This document shows positions 1 through 7,402 of a stretch of 64,000 nt of DNA, piece after piece. The position numbers and the translations under genes are program-made. The stretch comes from Eubacteriales bacterium. GTDB taxonomy: Bacteria; Bacillota; Clostridia; Peptostreptococcales; Anaerovoracaceae. The notes under the pieces are model-generated. The model had not been told where the DNA came from. It searched no databases and worked only from the letters and a program-made list of their open reading frames with translations. How positions within the stretch are numbered: position 1 is the stretch's first letter; every line of letters begins with the position of its first letter. The DNA lies in NCBI GenBank assembly GCA_028872475.1, contig JAQYMQ010000005.1, positions 1 to 64,000 on the forward strand. Direction: 5' to 3'.

Positions 1-651
1 GCAGCTGATTTACAGATAGCGCAGTATGTAAAGGTAACAGGCGACACTGTATGTGGCGGTACAGAAACAGCAAAAACTGCTGTATACAACGGACAGTGGA
101 CTGCTTCTATACCAATGGGTAAAGTCATGTCTAGTATGGAAAGTGATATGAAAACTGCCGCTAATAATGGATGGTACCCACATGGAAAAGATGGTAAAAA
201 TAAAATTGCCTATGTTGAATATACAATTACATTTCCAGAGGGCGTTAAAATAGATGATAGTAATATTGATTTAAAAAACTTTACATCGATGTTTAATTCT
301 AATGGTATGAGTAAGGCCGTTAATGGACAGAAGGTAACTTTAAAATTTAAATTAAAAGATGAGAACTGGGCAGGTATATATAAACATTATTTGGCTGATG
401 GCGGAGCAAATTCAACTAAGACTATAGATATTACAATACCTTACTCTGTACAAGCTAATAGCTTACAGGAAGCCAAAGAAATAGAGAAAAAACAAATAAC
501 AGCTAGAGGTGAATTTGAAACACATGCATCTGGCGGATTTGCATATTCTTGGACAAAAGTTGTTAAGACTACGGATGTTATAGTACAAAGCCGCTTGCAG
601 AGGGTATTTCGAAATCAGATTGTTTCCCAAAACCTCAGGAAGTTACAATGA
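1..651 (+). CDS. Surface repeat protein, upstream fragment (5' end outside window, frameshifted 3' end)
   Basis: The frame is open from the first base of the window, so the true start lies to the left. It encodes a secreted-type, Asn/Thr/Lys-rich beta-sandwich-like segment. It looks like a divergent copy of the repeats in the following frame, with a TITFPEG-type strand, a LKFKL strand and a GEFETHASGGFAYSWT ending like the GxxTGxLxAxA...FxxTW endings downstream. After about position 586 the frame gives unrelated residues and stops at a TGA that overlaps the next start. Reading the +2 frame from the same place gives a smooth continuation (KPLAEGISKS... into the next repeat). Adding one A to the AAA run at 587-589 joins the two frames, so this and the next entry are most likely one gene, broken by mutation or by a base-calling error. 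Confidence 0.6.
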   Translation, partial: AADLQIAQYVKVTGDTVCGGTETAKTAVYNGQWTASIPMGKVMSSMESDMKTAANNGWYPHGKDGKNKIAYVEYTITFPEGVKIDDSNIDLKNFTSMFNSNGMSKAVNGQKVTLKFKLKDENWAGIYKHYLADGGANSTKTIDITIPYSVQANSLQEAKEIEKKQITARGEFETHASGGFAYSWTKVVKTTDVIVQSRLQRVFRNQIVSQNLRKLQ

Positions 652-3428
652 CACTTCCTTTGGATGCTGACTTAAAACTTGGTGATAACACAGGAAACGA
701 TACTATAGTTGTAGAGAAAACGGATACTATGGATTTTGTAGGTGTTTTGAATGTAAAAGCTATCAAAGAACAGATGGCACAAATACAAGGTAATCATCAA
801 GGAGCTAATCCGGATGAAATATCATTAGAAAATCTAAATACAACTTTCACTGCAAAGCTGAATTTGCCTAAAGAATTAAAATTTGAAAAAACAGAACCGG
901 TTCTTGAGGGTGCAGATAGTGTCTTTAAGATTGAAGGGATTACGAAAGAAAATGATGGTAAGACTGCAGTTGTAACATTTAAGCTTATAAATGCCGAGAA
1001 TATTAAGACTTTTGCTCAATTAAGAGATAAAATTAACAGTGTTAATGATGAATTAAAAGTTGTATTCAAGACGGCAAAGTTTGATAATACTGCAAATACA
1101 AATATAGATTATGAAGTTACAGGTTCAATAACAGGTAATCTGACAGCTGAAGCCACAAATAAAGCTACAGGAACAATAATTAACTTTAATTTGACATGGA
1201 ACGGTAAGCAATCAGATGCTGGAAAAAGTAATAGCAATCCTGATGCTATAGCACTTTCGGTTAGACATGAAGGTCCTGTAGTTATAAAAGATAAAATATA
1301 TGGTGATTTATTAATTAATGATGATACTCAGCATGACAAAGTTATTGAATTAGCTAAGCGTGATGCATTTAAGGTCACAGGTTTGTTAAATGTAGCGCCT
1401 ATAAAGGCTCAGATGAAAAAAATACAGGAGCAATATCAAAATGGTAATTTAGCTACTAATTTAAAGATCAGTGATATGAAAAACGAGTTTACTGCTTCAA
1501 TTAATCTACCTGACGGACTTGAGTTTACTAATAATGTAAAAGAGAAGATTGTGTTAAGTGGTGCTAAAAATCATTTTAAAATTTCTAAAACTGAATTAGA
1601 TGAAAAAAAATTAACGGTAACACTAACTTTGACAAATGAAGCGAAGACATTTGAAGATATCTTAACGGCTGTCAATGGCGTAGAAGATGATTTAAAAGTT
1701 GAAGTTGACGGTGTGAAATTTACTGATAAATCGTCTGCTAATACAAACTTTACTATTCAAGGTGATGTATCCGGTTTGTTTGAAGCAAAAGTAACTAATG
1801 TATTAAGTAGTAAGGTTATGAATTTTAATTTTGCTTGGAGTGGTGTTCAAATGAGGGGTGGAGAAGATTCAACAGCACCAACATCAGATAAAATTACTGC
1901 TACTGTAAAACATAATACTAATACCATTTCAGCAGAAGGAGAGTTAGAAGGGGATTTACTTGTAAATAATGATACTCAACATAATGATGTTTATACAGTT
2001 AAAATGAACGACAAAATGATTCTTACAGGACTTCTTAATGTAAAGCCAATAAAAGAGCAGTTAGATCAATTAGTAAAAGCATATCCGTCAGCTAATACAC
2101 CTGAAAATATTAAAGTTGAAAATGTTGATACAAGTTTTACAGCAACTATGACACTACCTAAAGAACTAAAATTAGTTGACGGTGATAAAACCATAATAGA
2201 GTTAGTTGGTGCAAATGATAAATTTAAAATTACTGACAAGAAAGTTGAAGGCAATACTGTGACTGTAAAGATGTCTTTAGTAAAAAAAGCTGAGACTTTC
2301 AAAGATATAAAAGATGCTGTTGAAGGTGTTGATAATGACTTAAGAGTTAATGTACAGGGTGTAATGTTTGATACTACTAAGGCAAAGCCGGATACAAATT
2401 ATACAATTAACGGTACTGTAGGTGGAAACTTTAAAGCTATGGCTATTAATACATTAGGAAAAACAATTGACTTTGATTATACTTGGAAAGGTGTGCAGAA
2501 AAAGGACGGTGAAGACTCTACAAATCCAAATTCAAAAGATATTACCTTAACATTAAAGTATCAAAAACCAACAACGCAGGATGTTAAGATACCTACTCAG
2601 ATATTGCCAGGCGATATTCTTGTAGGCGATGATACAGAACATGATAAGGTTTTTGAAACACTACAAGGTAAAAAGGTTGCATTTACCGGGTCACTCGATG
2701 TATCATCTGTGAAACAACAAATGGAAAAAATTAAAAGAATGTATGGAAAGTCAGATCAGGATGCAGAGGATATATTAATTTCAGATTATAGCTCAGTGTT
2801 TGAAGCTACATTAACTCTTCCGGAAGAAATGGATTTTGATGCCAATCCGGTTATTTCACTATTAAATGATAATGGCAAATTTAAAATTGTTGATACTAAG
2901 GTTGAAGGCAAGACAGTTAAGGTATCGATGACAGTTAAAAAAGAGGTTAAAACATTTGCTGATCTACAAGATGCTGTATTAGGAATGGAAGATAAGTTGA
3001 ATGTTCTTGTTGACGGAGCTAAATTTAATGAAAAAGCTAAACCGGATACAAACTATACTGTGCGTGGTACTATGACAGGACAACTAAAGGCTAAGGCTAC
3101 ATATGCATTAAGCGGAAATGTGATTAATTTTGATCTGACTTGGAATGCAGAGCAGTCAAAAGATGGTGCAGATGCTATAAATCCTACAAGCAAGGATATT
3201 ACTTTTACACTTAAGTATAAAGCAAATGAAAATCCACAGACTCCGAATAATGGTGAAAATTCATCAAAACCTGATACTCCTAAGAATGATAAAATTCAAA
3301 AGAAAACTACTAATAATGTAAAGACAAATGATCTTTCAAATATAGTGTTATATTCAGGAATAATGATAATTTCATTATTAGGAATGGTTGTAGTTTTATA
3401 TGGTAGAAAATTATTTCAAAAGAGATAA
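648..3428 (+). CDS. Repetitive cell-surface protein with atypical C-terminal sorting signal
   Basis: A 926-residue frame made of four tandem repeats of about 206-220 residues, each opening with a G-D-[LI/N]-x-[VI]-x-[ND]-D-T-x-H-like strand, then a [TF]-G-x-L-[ND]-V block, a LPxxL/MxF strand and a T-W strand. After the repeats comes a hydrophilic Pro/Asn/Lys spacer, then NVKTND, a hydrophobic stretch of about 20 residues and a basic end (GRKLFQKR). This layout is that of sortase-anchored Gram-positive wall proteins, but LPXTG is replaced by NVKTN. No enzyme motif is seen; a structural or adhesin role is inferred. The apparent ATG has no ribosome site of its own and is probably internal to a longer gene running in from the left. 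It ends TAA before a terminator. I recognise no named family for the repeat. Confidence 0.75.
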   Translation: MTLPLDADLKLGDNTGNDTIVVEKTDTMDFVGVLNVKAIKEQMAQIQGNHQGANPDEISLENLNTTFTAKLNLPKELKFEKTEPVLEGADSVFKIEGITKENDGKTAVVTFKLINAENIKTFAQLRDKINSVNDELKVVFKTAKFDNTANTNIDYEVTGSITGNLTAEATNKATGTIINFNLTWNGKQSDAGKSNSNPDAIALSVRHEGPVVIKDKIYGDLLINDDTQHDKVIELAKRDAFKVTGLLNVAPIKAQMKKIQEQYQNGNLATNLKISDMKNEFTASINLPDGLEFTNNVKEKIVLSGAKNHFKISKTELDEKKLTVTLTLTNEAKTFEDILTAVNGVEDDLKVEVDGVKFTDKSSANTNFTIQGDVSGLFEAKVTNVLSSKVMNFNFAWSGVQMRGGEDSTAPTSDKITATVKHNTNTISAEGELEGDLLVNNDTQHNDVYTVKMNDKMILTGLLNVKPIKEQLDQLVKAYPSANTPENIKVENVDTSFTATMTLPKELKLVDGDKTIIELVGANDKFKITDKKVEGNTVTVKMSLVKKAETFKDIKDAVEGVDNDLRVNVQGVMFDTTKAKPDTNYTINGTVGGNFKAMAINTLGKTIDFDYTWKGVQKKDGEDSTNPNSKDITLTLKYQKPTTQDVKIPTQILPGDILVGDDTEHDKVFETLQGKKVAFTGSLDVSSVKQQMEKIKRMYGKSDQDAEDILISDYSSVFEATLTLPEEMDFDANPVISLLNDNGKFKIVDTKVEGKTVKVSMTVKKEVKTFADLQDAVLGMEDKLNVLVDGAKFNEKAKPDTNYTVRGTMTGQLKAKATYALSGNVINFDLTWNAEQSKDGADAINPTSKDITFTLKYKANENPQTPNNGENSSKPDTPKNDKIQKKTTNNVKTNDLSNIVLYSGIMIISLLGMVVVLYGRKLFQKR
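681..3228 (+). repeat. Four tandem protein-coding repeats of about 620-660 bp
   Basis: Repeat units begin at about 681, 1302, 1950 and 2610 and the last ends near 3228. The marker at each start is Gly-Asp followed by an Asn/Asp-rich turn (GDNTGNDT, GDLLINDDTQHDK, GDLLVNNDTQHND, GDILVGDDTEHDK). The units are similar in protein but clearly diverged in DNA, so they are old duplications rather than recent slippage. The segment at 1-590 looks like a further, more distant unit. Confidence 0.8.
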
Positions 3429-3435
3429 AAATGTT

Positions 3436-3474
3436 AAACGGATAGATTGTTTATAATGGTCTATCCGATTTTTG
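3436..3474 (+). terminator. Intrinsic terminator after the surface protein
   Basis: A CGGATAG/CTATCCG stem (3439-3445 with 3461-3467) is followed by ATTTTTGT, eight bases after the stop codon. Confidence 0.75.
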
Positions 3475-3524
3475 TGTAACATAAAATATAATTAATTAGT
3501 ATATTTTGCGAATACCAAAAAAAT

Positions 3525-3572
3525 ATCCCCATATCCCCATTATTGATAAATCAGTAATGGGGATGTTTTTGT
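3525..3572. terminator. Second, palindromic terminator-like hairpin
   Basis: ATCCCCATTA (3533-3542) pairs with TAATGGGGAT (3555-3564). It is preceded by a run of A and followed by GTTTTTGT, so it could stop transcription in either direction. It insulates the surface gene from the decayed ogt locus. Confidence 0.6.
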
Positions 3573-3691
3573 AGGATTTATTTTTGTTTGCTTTGTTGTA
3601 GTAATATATTCATTTTATCCTGTGGTTTTATGGAGAATAAGATATTTGGTATAATAATGTAAATAAATTAAAATTTGTGAGGTACTACAAA

Positions 3692-3981
3692 ATGAATATT
3701 GATTTTAATGAACTGAAAGGGACAGAGTTTCAAAAGAAAGTATGAAAGCAGCTTACGTATATTCCTTATGGTGAAACACGCACCCATAAAGAAATTGCAG
3801 TCGCTATCGGAAATCCTAAAGCAAGCCGTGCAGTAGGAATGGCAAATAACAAAAATCCGATTACAATAGTTGTGCCTTGTCATCGGGTCGTTGGAAGCAA
3901 TGGGAAAATGGTCGGTTATGCCGGCGGATTAGATATGAAAAGAAATTGCTGGATTTGGAAAAGAGAAACAGGAGAATTTAA
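3692..3981 (+). pseudogene. ogt: Decayed methylated-DNA--[protein]-cysteine S-methyltransferase
   Basis: The translation reads as a small Ogt/MGMT domain: a FQKKV-x-K-QL opening, IPYGETRT, the helix-turn-helix part GNPKASRAVGMANNKNP, the PCHRV active-site motif with its cysteine, and GYAGGLDMK. The family removes O6-alkyl groups from guanine by suicidal transfer to that cysteine. Two lesions are visible. An in-frame TGA at 3743-3745 occupies the position where the family has tryptophan (VWxxL). Near 3943-3945 an A seems lost from an A run, because inserting one A restores a KLLDLEK-type ending with a TAA at 3979-3981. The start ATG follows GTGAGG and a TATAAT box lies at 3650-3655, so the gene was once expressed. 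Only the part from 3839 on is open in frame. Confidence 0.75.
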
Positions 3982-3982
3982 G

Positions 3983-4279
3983 ATAAGTAAAGTAGTTGTA
4001 TTATTTGAAGTAAAACCAACTAAAGATGGTGTGAAAAGATACTTGGATTTAGCGGGAATCTTGAAATCAATATAGGTAGAGTCCCCGGGATTTAACAGTG
4101 CGGAACGCTTTATGAGTATTAATGAAGAAGGAAAGCTTTTATCTATGAATGTATGGGAAAACGAGGACTCGGTTAAGAGATGGAGAAATATAATGGCATA
4201 TGGAATGAGTACAAAAGAGAGCAGAGAAAATCTTTTTGAAAGTTATAAAATATTAGAGACTACTCATTACGATTACTAA
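3983..4279 (+). pseudogene. Remnant of an antibiotic-biosynthesis-monooxygenase (ABM) fold protein
   Basis: In the frame that continues from the ogt remnant, the residues SKVVVLFEVKPT...YLDLAGILK, then PGFNSAERF, then GKLLSMNVWENEDSVKRWRN and ESRENLFESYKI follow the pattern of the roughly 95-residue ABM family (dimeric ferredoxin-like fold, often heme or quinol related). The expected start codon reads ATA at 3983-3985, eight bases after a good AGGAG, and a TAG at 4073-4075 interrupts the middle. The end runs under the 3' end of thiN on the other strand. I read this as a dead gene that once overlapped or closely followed ogt. Confidence 0.6.
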
Positions 4280-4903
4280 TATTCCTGATTCAAAAGATAC
4301 TTCAATATAGTCTTCTTCAAATTGATTACTTATACCGATTGGAAAGGAATTATTTATTGTGTCGTTATTTAGAGAATAGTGACCACCGGTTATTGTTACA
4401 CCTTCAGCAAATTCACTATGTGCAAAGAGCGAAAATTGATAATTAGATTTTTTGTGATATTTTTTTGTAGAAGGGAGTTGTATAGTAATAATTTGCCTTG
4501 TATCAAACATATTGATATTGATACCTTGAAGAGTGTAATGTACTAGATTTTGGATATTGCCGATTGTATGATCGACTCTACCTCCAATACCTCCAATAAT
4601 ATCAACATTTGTTATATTTTTTTTTAAACATATTTTTAATGCGAGCTGTAAATCTGTGTCATCTTTTTCTGTAGGAACTTTTATTATGTCAACGCTTGTC
4701 GGAAGATTTGTATTTAGGGAATCAAAATCTCCTACGATTAAATTTGGAACAATATTTGCTTTTAAAGCAAATTCATAACCGCCATCTGCACAAATAATGT
4801 ATGTGTTTTTGGCATTAGATAATAATTTAAGAATTTCATTCTCATTGCCTTCGATATATGAAGTTATAATTGTAGCTTTGTTTAACTTATTAATTGTATT
4901 CAT
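4253..4903 (-). CDS. thiN: Thiamine pyrophosphokinase
   Basis: A 216-residue protein that transfers pyrophosphate from ATP to thiamine to give thiamine diphosphate in the cytosol. Family motifs are clear: ADGGYEFAL near residue 39, VGDFDSL near 56, the acidic EKDDTDLQLAL near 79 and GGIGGRVDHTIGNIQN near 103, which build the thiamine/ATP site. The C-terminal beta domain (FAEGVTITGGHYSL, GISNQF) is complete and the length is normal for Firmicutes. In many relatives thiN ends the rpe-rsgA cluster; here it stands alone on the minus strand facing decayed genes. Upstream there is 300 bases of AT-rich DNA. The start ATG follows AAGGAAAT. It suggests that the cell salvages thiamine from outside. Confidence 0.93.
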   Translation of the reverse strand: MNTINKLNKATIITSYIEGNENEILKLLSNAKNTYIICADGGYEFALKANIVPNLIVGDFDSLNTNLPTSVDIIKVPTEKDDTDLQLALKICLKKNITNVDIIGGIGGRVDHTIGNIQNLVHYTLQGININMFDTRQIITIQLPSTKKYHKKSNYQFSLFAHSEFAEGVTITGGHYSLNNDTINNSFPIGISNQFEEDYIEVSFESGILVIVMSSL

Positions 4904-5215
4904 ATTATTTCCTTATAGTTGACTATCTCTTGATTTTAAGTATATTTTAACTTTGTTTTTAAATTTTTGTTTTAACTATAATTTCACTTTAATTATTATT
5001 TTGCATTGAATGTAATAAAATAAAATTCAGTTTAATTTGTAATTTGCATTAGTATTTATATTATATCAAAATATTATTTTAAAAATATTATTTTAAAAAT
5101 ATTCAATAAAAATAAAAAAATATATTAAATTATGTTTTAACTTATTTTTGCAGGGTATATCAATAATAGGAATTATTACTAATAAGAAATTAATAATTAT
5201 TGATTATAGTTATTA
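4904..5215. other. AT-rich divergent intergenic region (thiN / Fur-family gene)
   Basis: About 310 bases, nearly all A and T, with a short repeated motif ATTATTTTAAAAAT near 5071-5104. It must hold the promoters for thiN and for the regulator, but I cannot place -35/-10 pairs with confidence. The only candidate operator is the dyad given in the next entry. Confidence 0.4.
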
Positions 5216-5216
5216 A
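5190..5216. promoter_or_regulatory. Possible Fur/PerR operator dyad
   Basis: TTAATAA (5190-5196) and TTATTAA (5210-5216) form an imperfect inverted repeat around ATTATTGATTATAG. This resembles the AT-rich dyads bound by PerR-type proteins and sits directly at the start of a Fur-family gene. The local base composition makes chance dyads common, so this is weak. Confidence 0.3.
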
Positions 5217-5647
5217 TGAGATATAATAAGAGTAAGAAAATTATGCCCAATAGAAATACAGTGCAAAAACAATTAATAAGGGATATTTTAATAGCTAATC
5301 AGTACAAGCATCTGTCGGCTGATGAGATATATGATTTGGCGAGAGAGCAAAAACCAACGATAAGCAAGGGTACAATTTATAGAAATCTAAATATGCTTGT
5401 TAGGAATGATGAGATTAGTGAAATAGAAAATCCGGATGGATCAAATAAATATGAGATAATGAAGAATCCACATTATCATTGCTACTGTACGGAATGTGGG
5501 AAGATTTTTGACAGTAAACTTCAAATTAATACTGAGTGGGAGAAAACACTTGATGTAGATGAAGGGTTTTTGTTAAACAAATATGAATTGAGATTATTTG
5601 GTATATGTAAGGATTGTCAAAAAAAGAAGAAATACAATAATGTATAA
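5216..5647 (+). CDS. perR: Fur-family transcriptional regulator (PerR-like)
   Basis: A 143-residue metal-dependent repressor. The N-terminal winged helix contains NTVQKQLIRDIL, the HLSADEIYDLA helix and the recognition region ISKGTIYRNLNML. The C-terminal metal and dimer domain has HYHCYCTECGKIFD near residue 90 and CKDC near 135, giving the two CxxC pairs of the structural zinc site and a His-rich regulatory site. Its position just before rubrerythrin, an anaerobe's peroxide-scavenging enzyme, argues for a peroxide-sensing PerR rather than Fur or Zur, but this is inference. The start is uncertain: the first ATG has no ribosome site, and the ATG at 5243 (MPNRNTVQ) may be the real one. Self-regulation through the dyad at 5190-5216 is possible. 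Confidence 0.8.
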   Translation: MRYNKSKKIMPNRNTVQKQLIRDILIANQYKHLSADEIYDLAREQKPTISKGTIYRNLNMLVRNDEISEIENPDGSNKYEIMKNPHYHCYCTECGKIFDSKLQINTEWEKTLDVDEGFLLNKYELRLFGICKDCQKKKKYNNV

Positions 5648-5709
5648 ATAGCTTATAGCTTTTATAATAATTAGAGGATTTATTAATAGTTTATTTAGGA
5701 GGACTTAAA

Positions 5710-6246
5710 ATGAGTAAGTATGATGGAACTAAAACACAAAAGAATTTAGAAGCTGCATTTGCAGGTGAATCGCAGGCAAGAAATAAGTATACATATTTTG
5801 CTTCAGTAGCAAAAAAAGAAGGTTTTGAACAGATTGCTGCAATCTTTAAACAGACAGCTGATAATGAAAAAGAACATGCTGAACTATGGTTTAAAGAATT
5901 AGAAGGAATTGGTGATACAGCTACAAACCTAAAGCATGCTGCAGAAGGTGAAAACTACGAGTGGACAGAAATGTACGAACAGATGGCTAAAGACGCTGAA
6001 GAAGAAGGTTTCCCAGCATTAGCTAAGAGATTCCGTCTAGTTGCAGCTATCGAAAAACGTCATGAAGAAAGATATAGAACGCTTCTAACAAATATTGAAA
6101 AGGCTGAAGTTTTTGCTAAACAGGAAGAAAAAGTTTGGGAATGCAGAAATTGTGGACATATCCATGTTGGTACAGCAGCTCCAGAACTATGTCCAACTTG
6201 TCTACACAAACAGTCTTATTTTGAAATTCACATGGACAACTTCTAA
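5710..6246 (+). CDS. rbr: Rubrerythrin
   Basis: A 178-residue non-heme iron protein that reduces hydrogen peroxide in anaerobes. The ferritin-like four-helix domain carries the di-iron ligands in [23 protein letters not shown] and a later ExxH ([11 protein letters not shown]). The C-terminal rubredoxin-like domain, from about residue 140, has CRNCG and CPTC for the [Fe(SCys)4] centre. A strong AGGAGG lies nine bases before the ATG, suited to high expression. It follows a PerR-like gene by 62 bases, so co-transcription or direct control is likely. Length and order of domains are normal. Confidence 0.95.
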   Translation: MSKYDGTKTQKNLEAAFAGESQARNKYTYFASVAKKEGFEQIAAIFKQTADNEKEHAELWFKELEGIGDTATNLKHAAEGENYEWTEMYEQMAKDAEEEGFPALAKRFRLVAAIEKRHEERYRTLLTNIEKAEVFAKQEEKVWECRNCGHIHVGTAAPELCPTCLHKQSYFEIHMDNF

Positions 6247-6328
6247 AAAAATTAGAAAAAATATATTTGATATTACATTTATGATGTGATAGAATGAGTA
6301 CATTCATTCAAAGAGCAGATAAGATTTC

Positions 6329-6392
6329 TTAACTAGCGAATCATATAGGAGATTTGATTTTTCAAGTCTCCTTTTAACTGCTAGTTTTTTTG
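6329..6392 (+). terminator. Nested hairpin and T run between rbr and lysO genes
   Basis: An inner stem pairs GGAGATTTGA (6348-6357) with TCAAGTCTCC (6362-6371), followed by TTTT. An outer stem pairs AACTAGC (6331-6337) with GCTAGTT (6380-6386), followed by a run of T. This can simply end the rbr transcript. Because the two stems are nested and sit 25 bases before the lysine exporter gene, it could also work as an attenuator. I see no lysine riboswitch or T-box sequence in the region. Confidence 0.6.
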
Positions 6393-6414
6393 TTTTAATA
6401 AGAAAGGGCAGCAG

Positions 6415-6705
6415 ATGTTATTAACATTATTGTATTTTTCAGCAGCTAGCTTCGGCATATATATCGGGCATTTGATGCACAAAAAGAATAAGGAAATAAA
6501 ATCTATATCTAAGATTCAGATAGCTATGATTATTTTTTTGATAAGTGCTATGGGTGCTAAGATAGGTAATAATAAGGAAATTATAGATTCACTAGGCACT
6601 ATTGGATTGTCGTCGTTTTTAATTGTAAGTATGGCTATAATTTTTAGTATTATTTTAGTTTTTATTTTTAAAAGATTGTTGAAAATGGGAGATGGTGAGG
6701 AGTAA
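6415..6705 (+). CDS. LysO-type lysine exporter, N-terminal subunit
   Basis: A 96-residue membrane protein with three hydrophobic helices, the pattern of the N-terminal third of LysO (DUF340/Lys_export family), which exports L-lysine and thialysine in E. coli. The IGHLMHKKNKE loop and the IFLISAMGAKIG helix fit that part. The next gene begins three bases after the stop and supplies the rest of the exporter, so the two products presumably assemble. The start ATG follows AGAAAGG. Confidence 0.7.
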   Translation: MLLTLLYFSAASFGIYIGHLMHKKNKEIKSISKIQIAMIIFLISAMGAKIGNNKEIIDSLGTIGLSSFLIVSMAIIFSIILVFIFKRLLKMGDGEE

Positions 6706-6708
6706 AAT

Positions 6709-7308
6709 ATGAGCATAATAATAGTTTTATCAATTATCGGAGGCGGTGCCCTTGGATATTTTATAATACCATCTGATATAATTGGCATTTTTGATTTGTT
6801 AATACCTGTTGGACTATCAATATTGATGTTTTTATGTGGTATAGATTTAGGCAAACAAGGGGATATTTTTAAGAGGATTAAGAATATTGGGATAAAGGCT
6901 TTTGCATTACCTGTTTTGTGTGTGTTTGGTTCTATGATAGGTGGATTTGTGAGTGGATTTCTAATATCATCGTTAAATCCGGTAGAAGGAGTTGTAGCTG
7001 CATCCGGTTTAGGTTGGTATACGCTGGCACCATTTTATGTCGAACCGCACAATTTAGAATTGTCTGCAATTACATTTTTAACTAATGTAATGAGAGAATT
7101 TTTCGGCTTAATTATTATACCAATAGTGGCGAAGAAGATAGGGTATTTGGAAACTTCTGTTGTAGCAGGAGCACCTGCCATGGATGTATGCCTGCCTGTA
7201 ATCGAAAAGAGTACCAATGCTGAAATTACAATTTGTTCGTTCATGATAGGTGTTATATTAAGTGCTGTAGTTCCAGTATTAATGCCGTTTGTTGTAACTT
7301 TCTTATAA
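6709..7308 (+). CDS. lysO: LysO-type lysine exporter, C-terminal subunit
   Basis: A 199-residue protein with about six membrane helices and the conserved LysO features: a short FLCGIDLGKQGDIFKRI loop, ASGLGWYTLAPFYV, FLTNVMREFFGLIIIP and GAPAMDVCLPVIEKSTN. It corresponds to the C-terminal two thirds of single-chain LysO, with the N-terminal helices encoded by the gene just before it. The split is clean (stop, ACA-free three-base gap, new ATG) rather than an internal nonsense mutation. Export of lysine or a toxic analogue is the family role; the substrate here is inferred. Confidence 0.82.
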   Translation: MSIIIVLSIIGGGALGYFIIPSDIIGIFDLLIPVGLSILMFLCGIDLGKQGDIFKRIKNIGIKAFALPVLCVFGSMIGGFVSGFLISSLNPVEGVVAASGLGWYTLAPFYVEPHNLELSAITFLTNVMREFFGLIIIPIVAKKIGYLETSVVAGAPAMDVCLPVIEKSTNAEITICSFMIGVILSAVVPVLMPFVVTFL

Positions 7309-7325
7309 TACTAAACAATGTACTT

Positions 7326-7367
7326 AAAAAGCTTTGTAACAAGAATGATGCTGCAAAGCTTTTTTAT
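7326..7367. terminator. Bidirectional terminator between lysO and rodA
   Basis: AAAAAGCTTTG (7326-7336) pairs with CAAAGCTTTTT (7354-7364), with A and T runs on both sides. It lies between two genes that converge. Confidence 0.85.
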
Positions 7368-7402
7368 TTTCATTTAATTAATTTTTACTATAAAATGTAT
7401 TA

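Noticed and set aside
3743..3745. TGA read as tryptophan as a general code change
   Set aside because: Tryptophan codons in the intact genes I checked are all TGG and no other gene needs TGA read-through. The ogt copy has further lesions, so decay explains the TGA better.
5071..5104. Repeated ATTATTTTAAAAAT as a CRISPR-like or iteron array
   Set aside because: Only two to three short copies in very AT-rich DNA, with no regular spacers and no cas or rep gene nearby.
6250..6414. Lysine riboswitch before the lysO genes
   Set aside because: The region is too short and lacks the conserved lysine aptamer junction sequences; only nested hairpins are seen.
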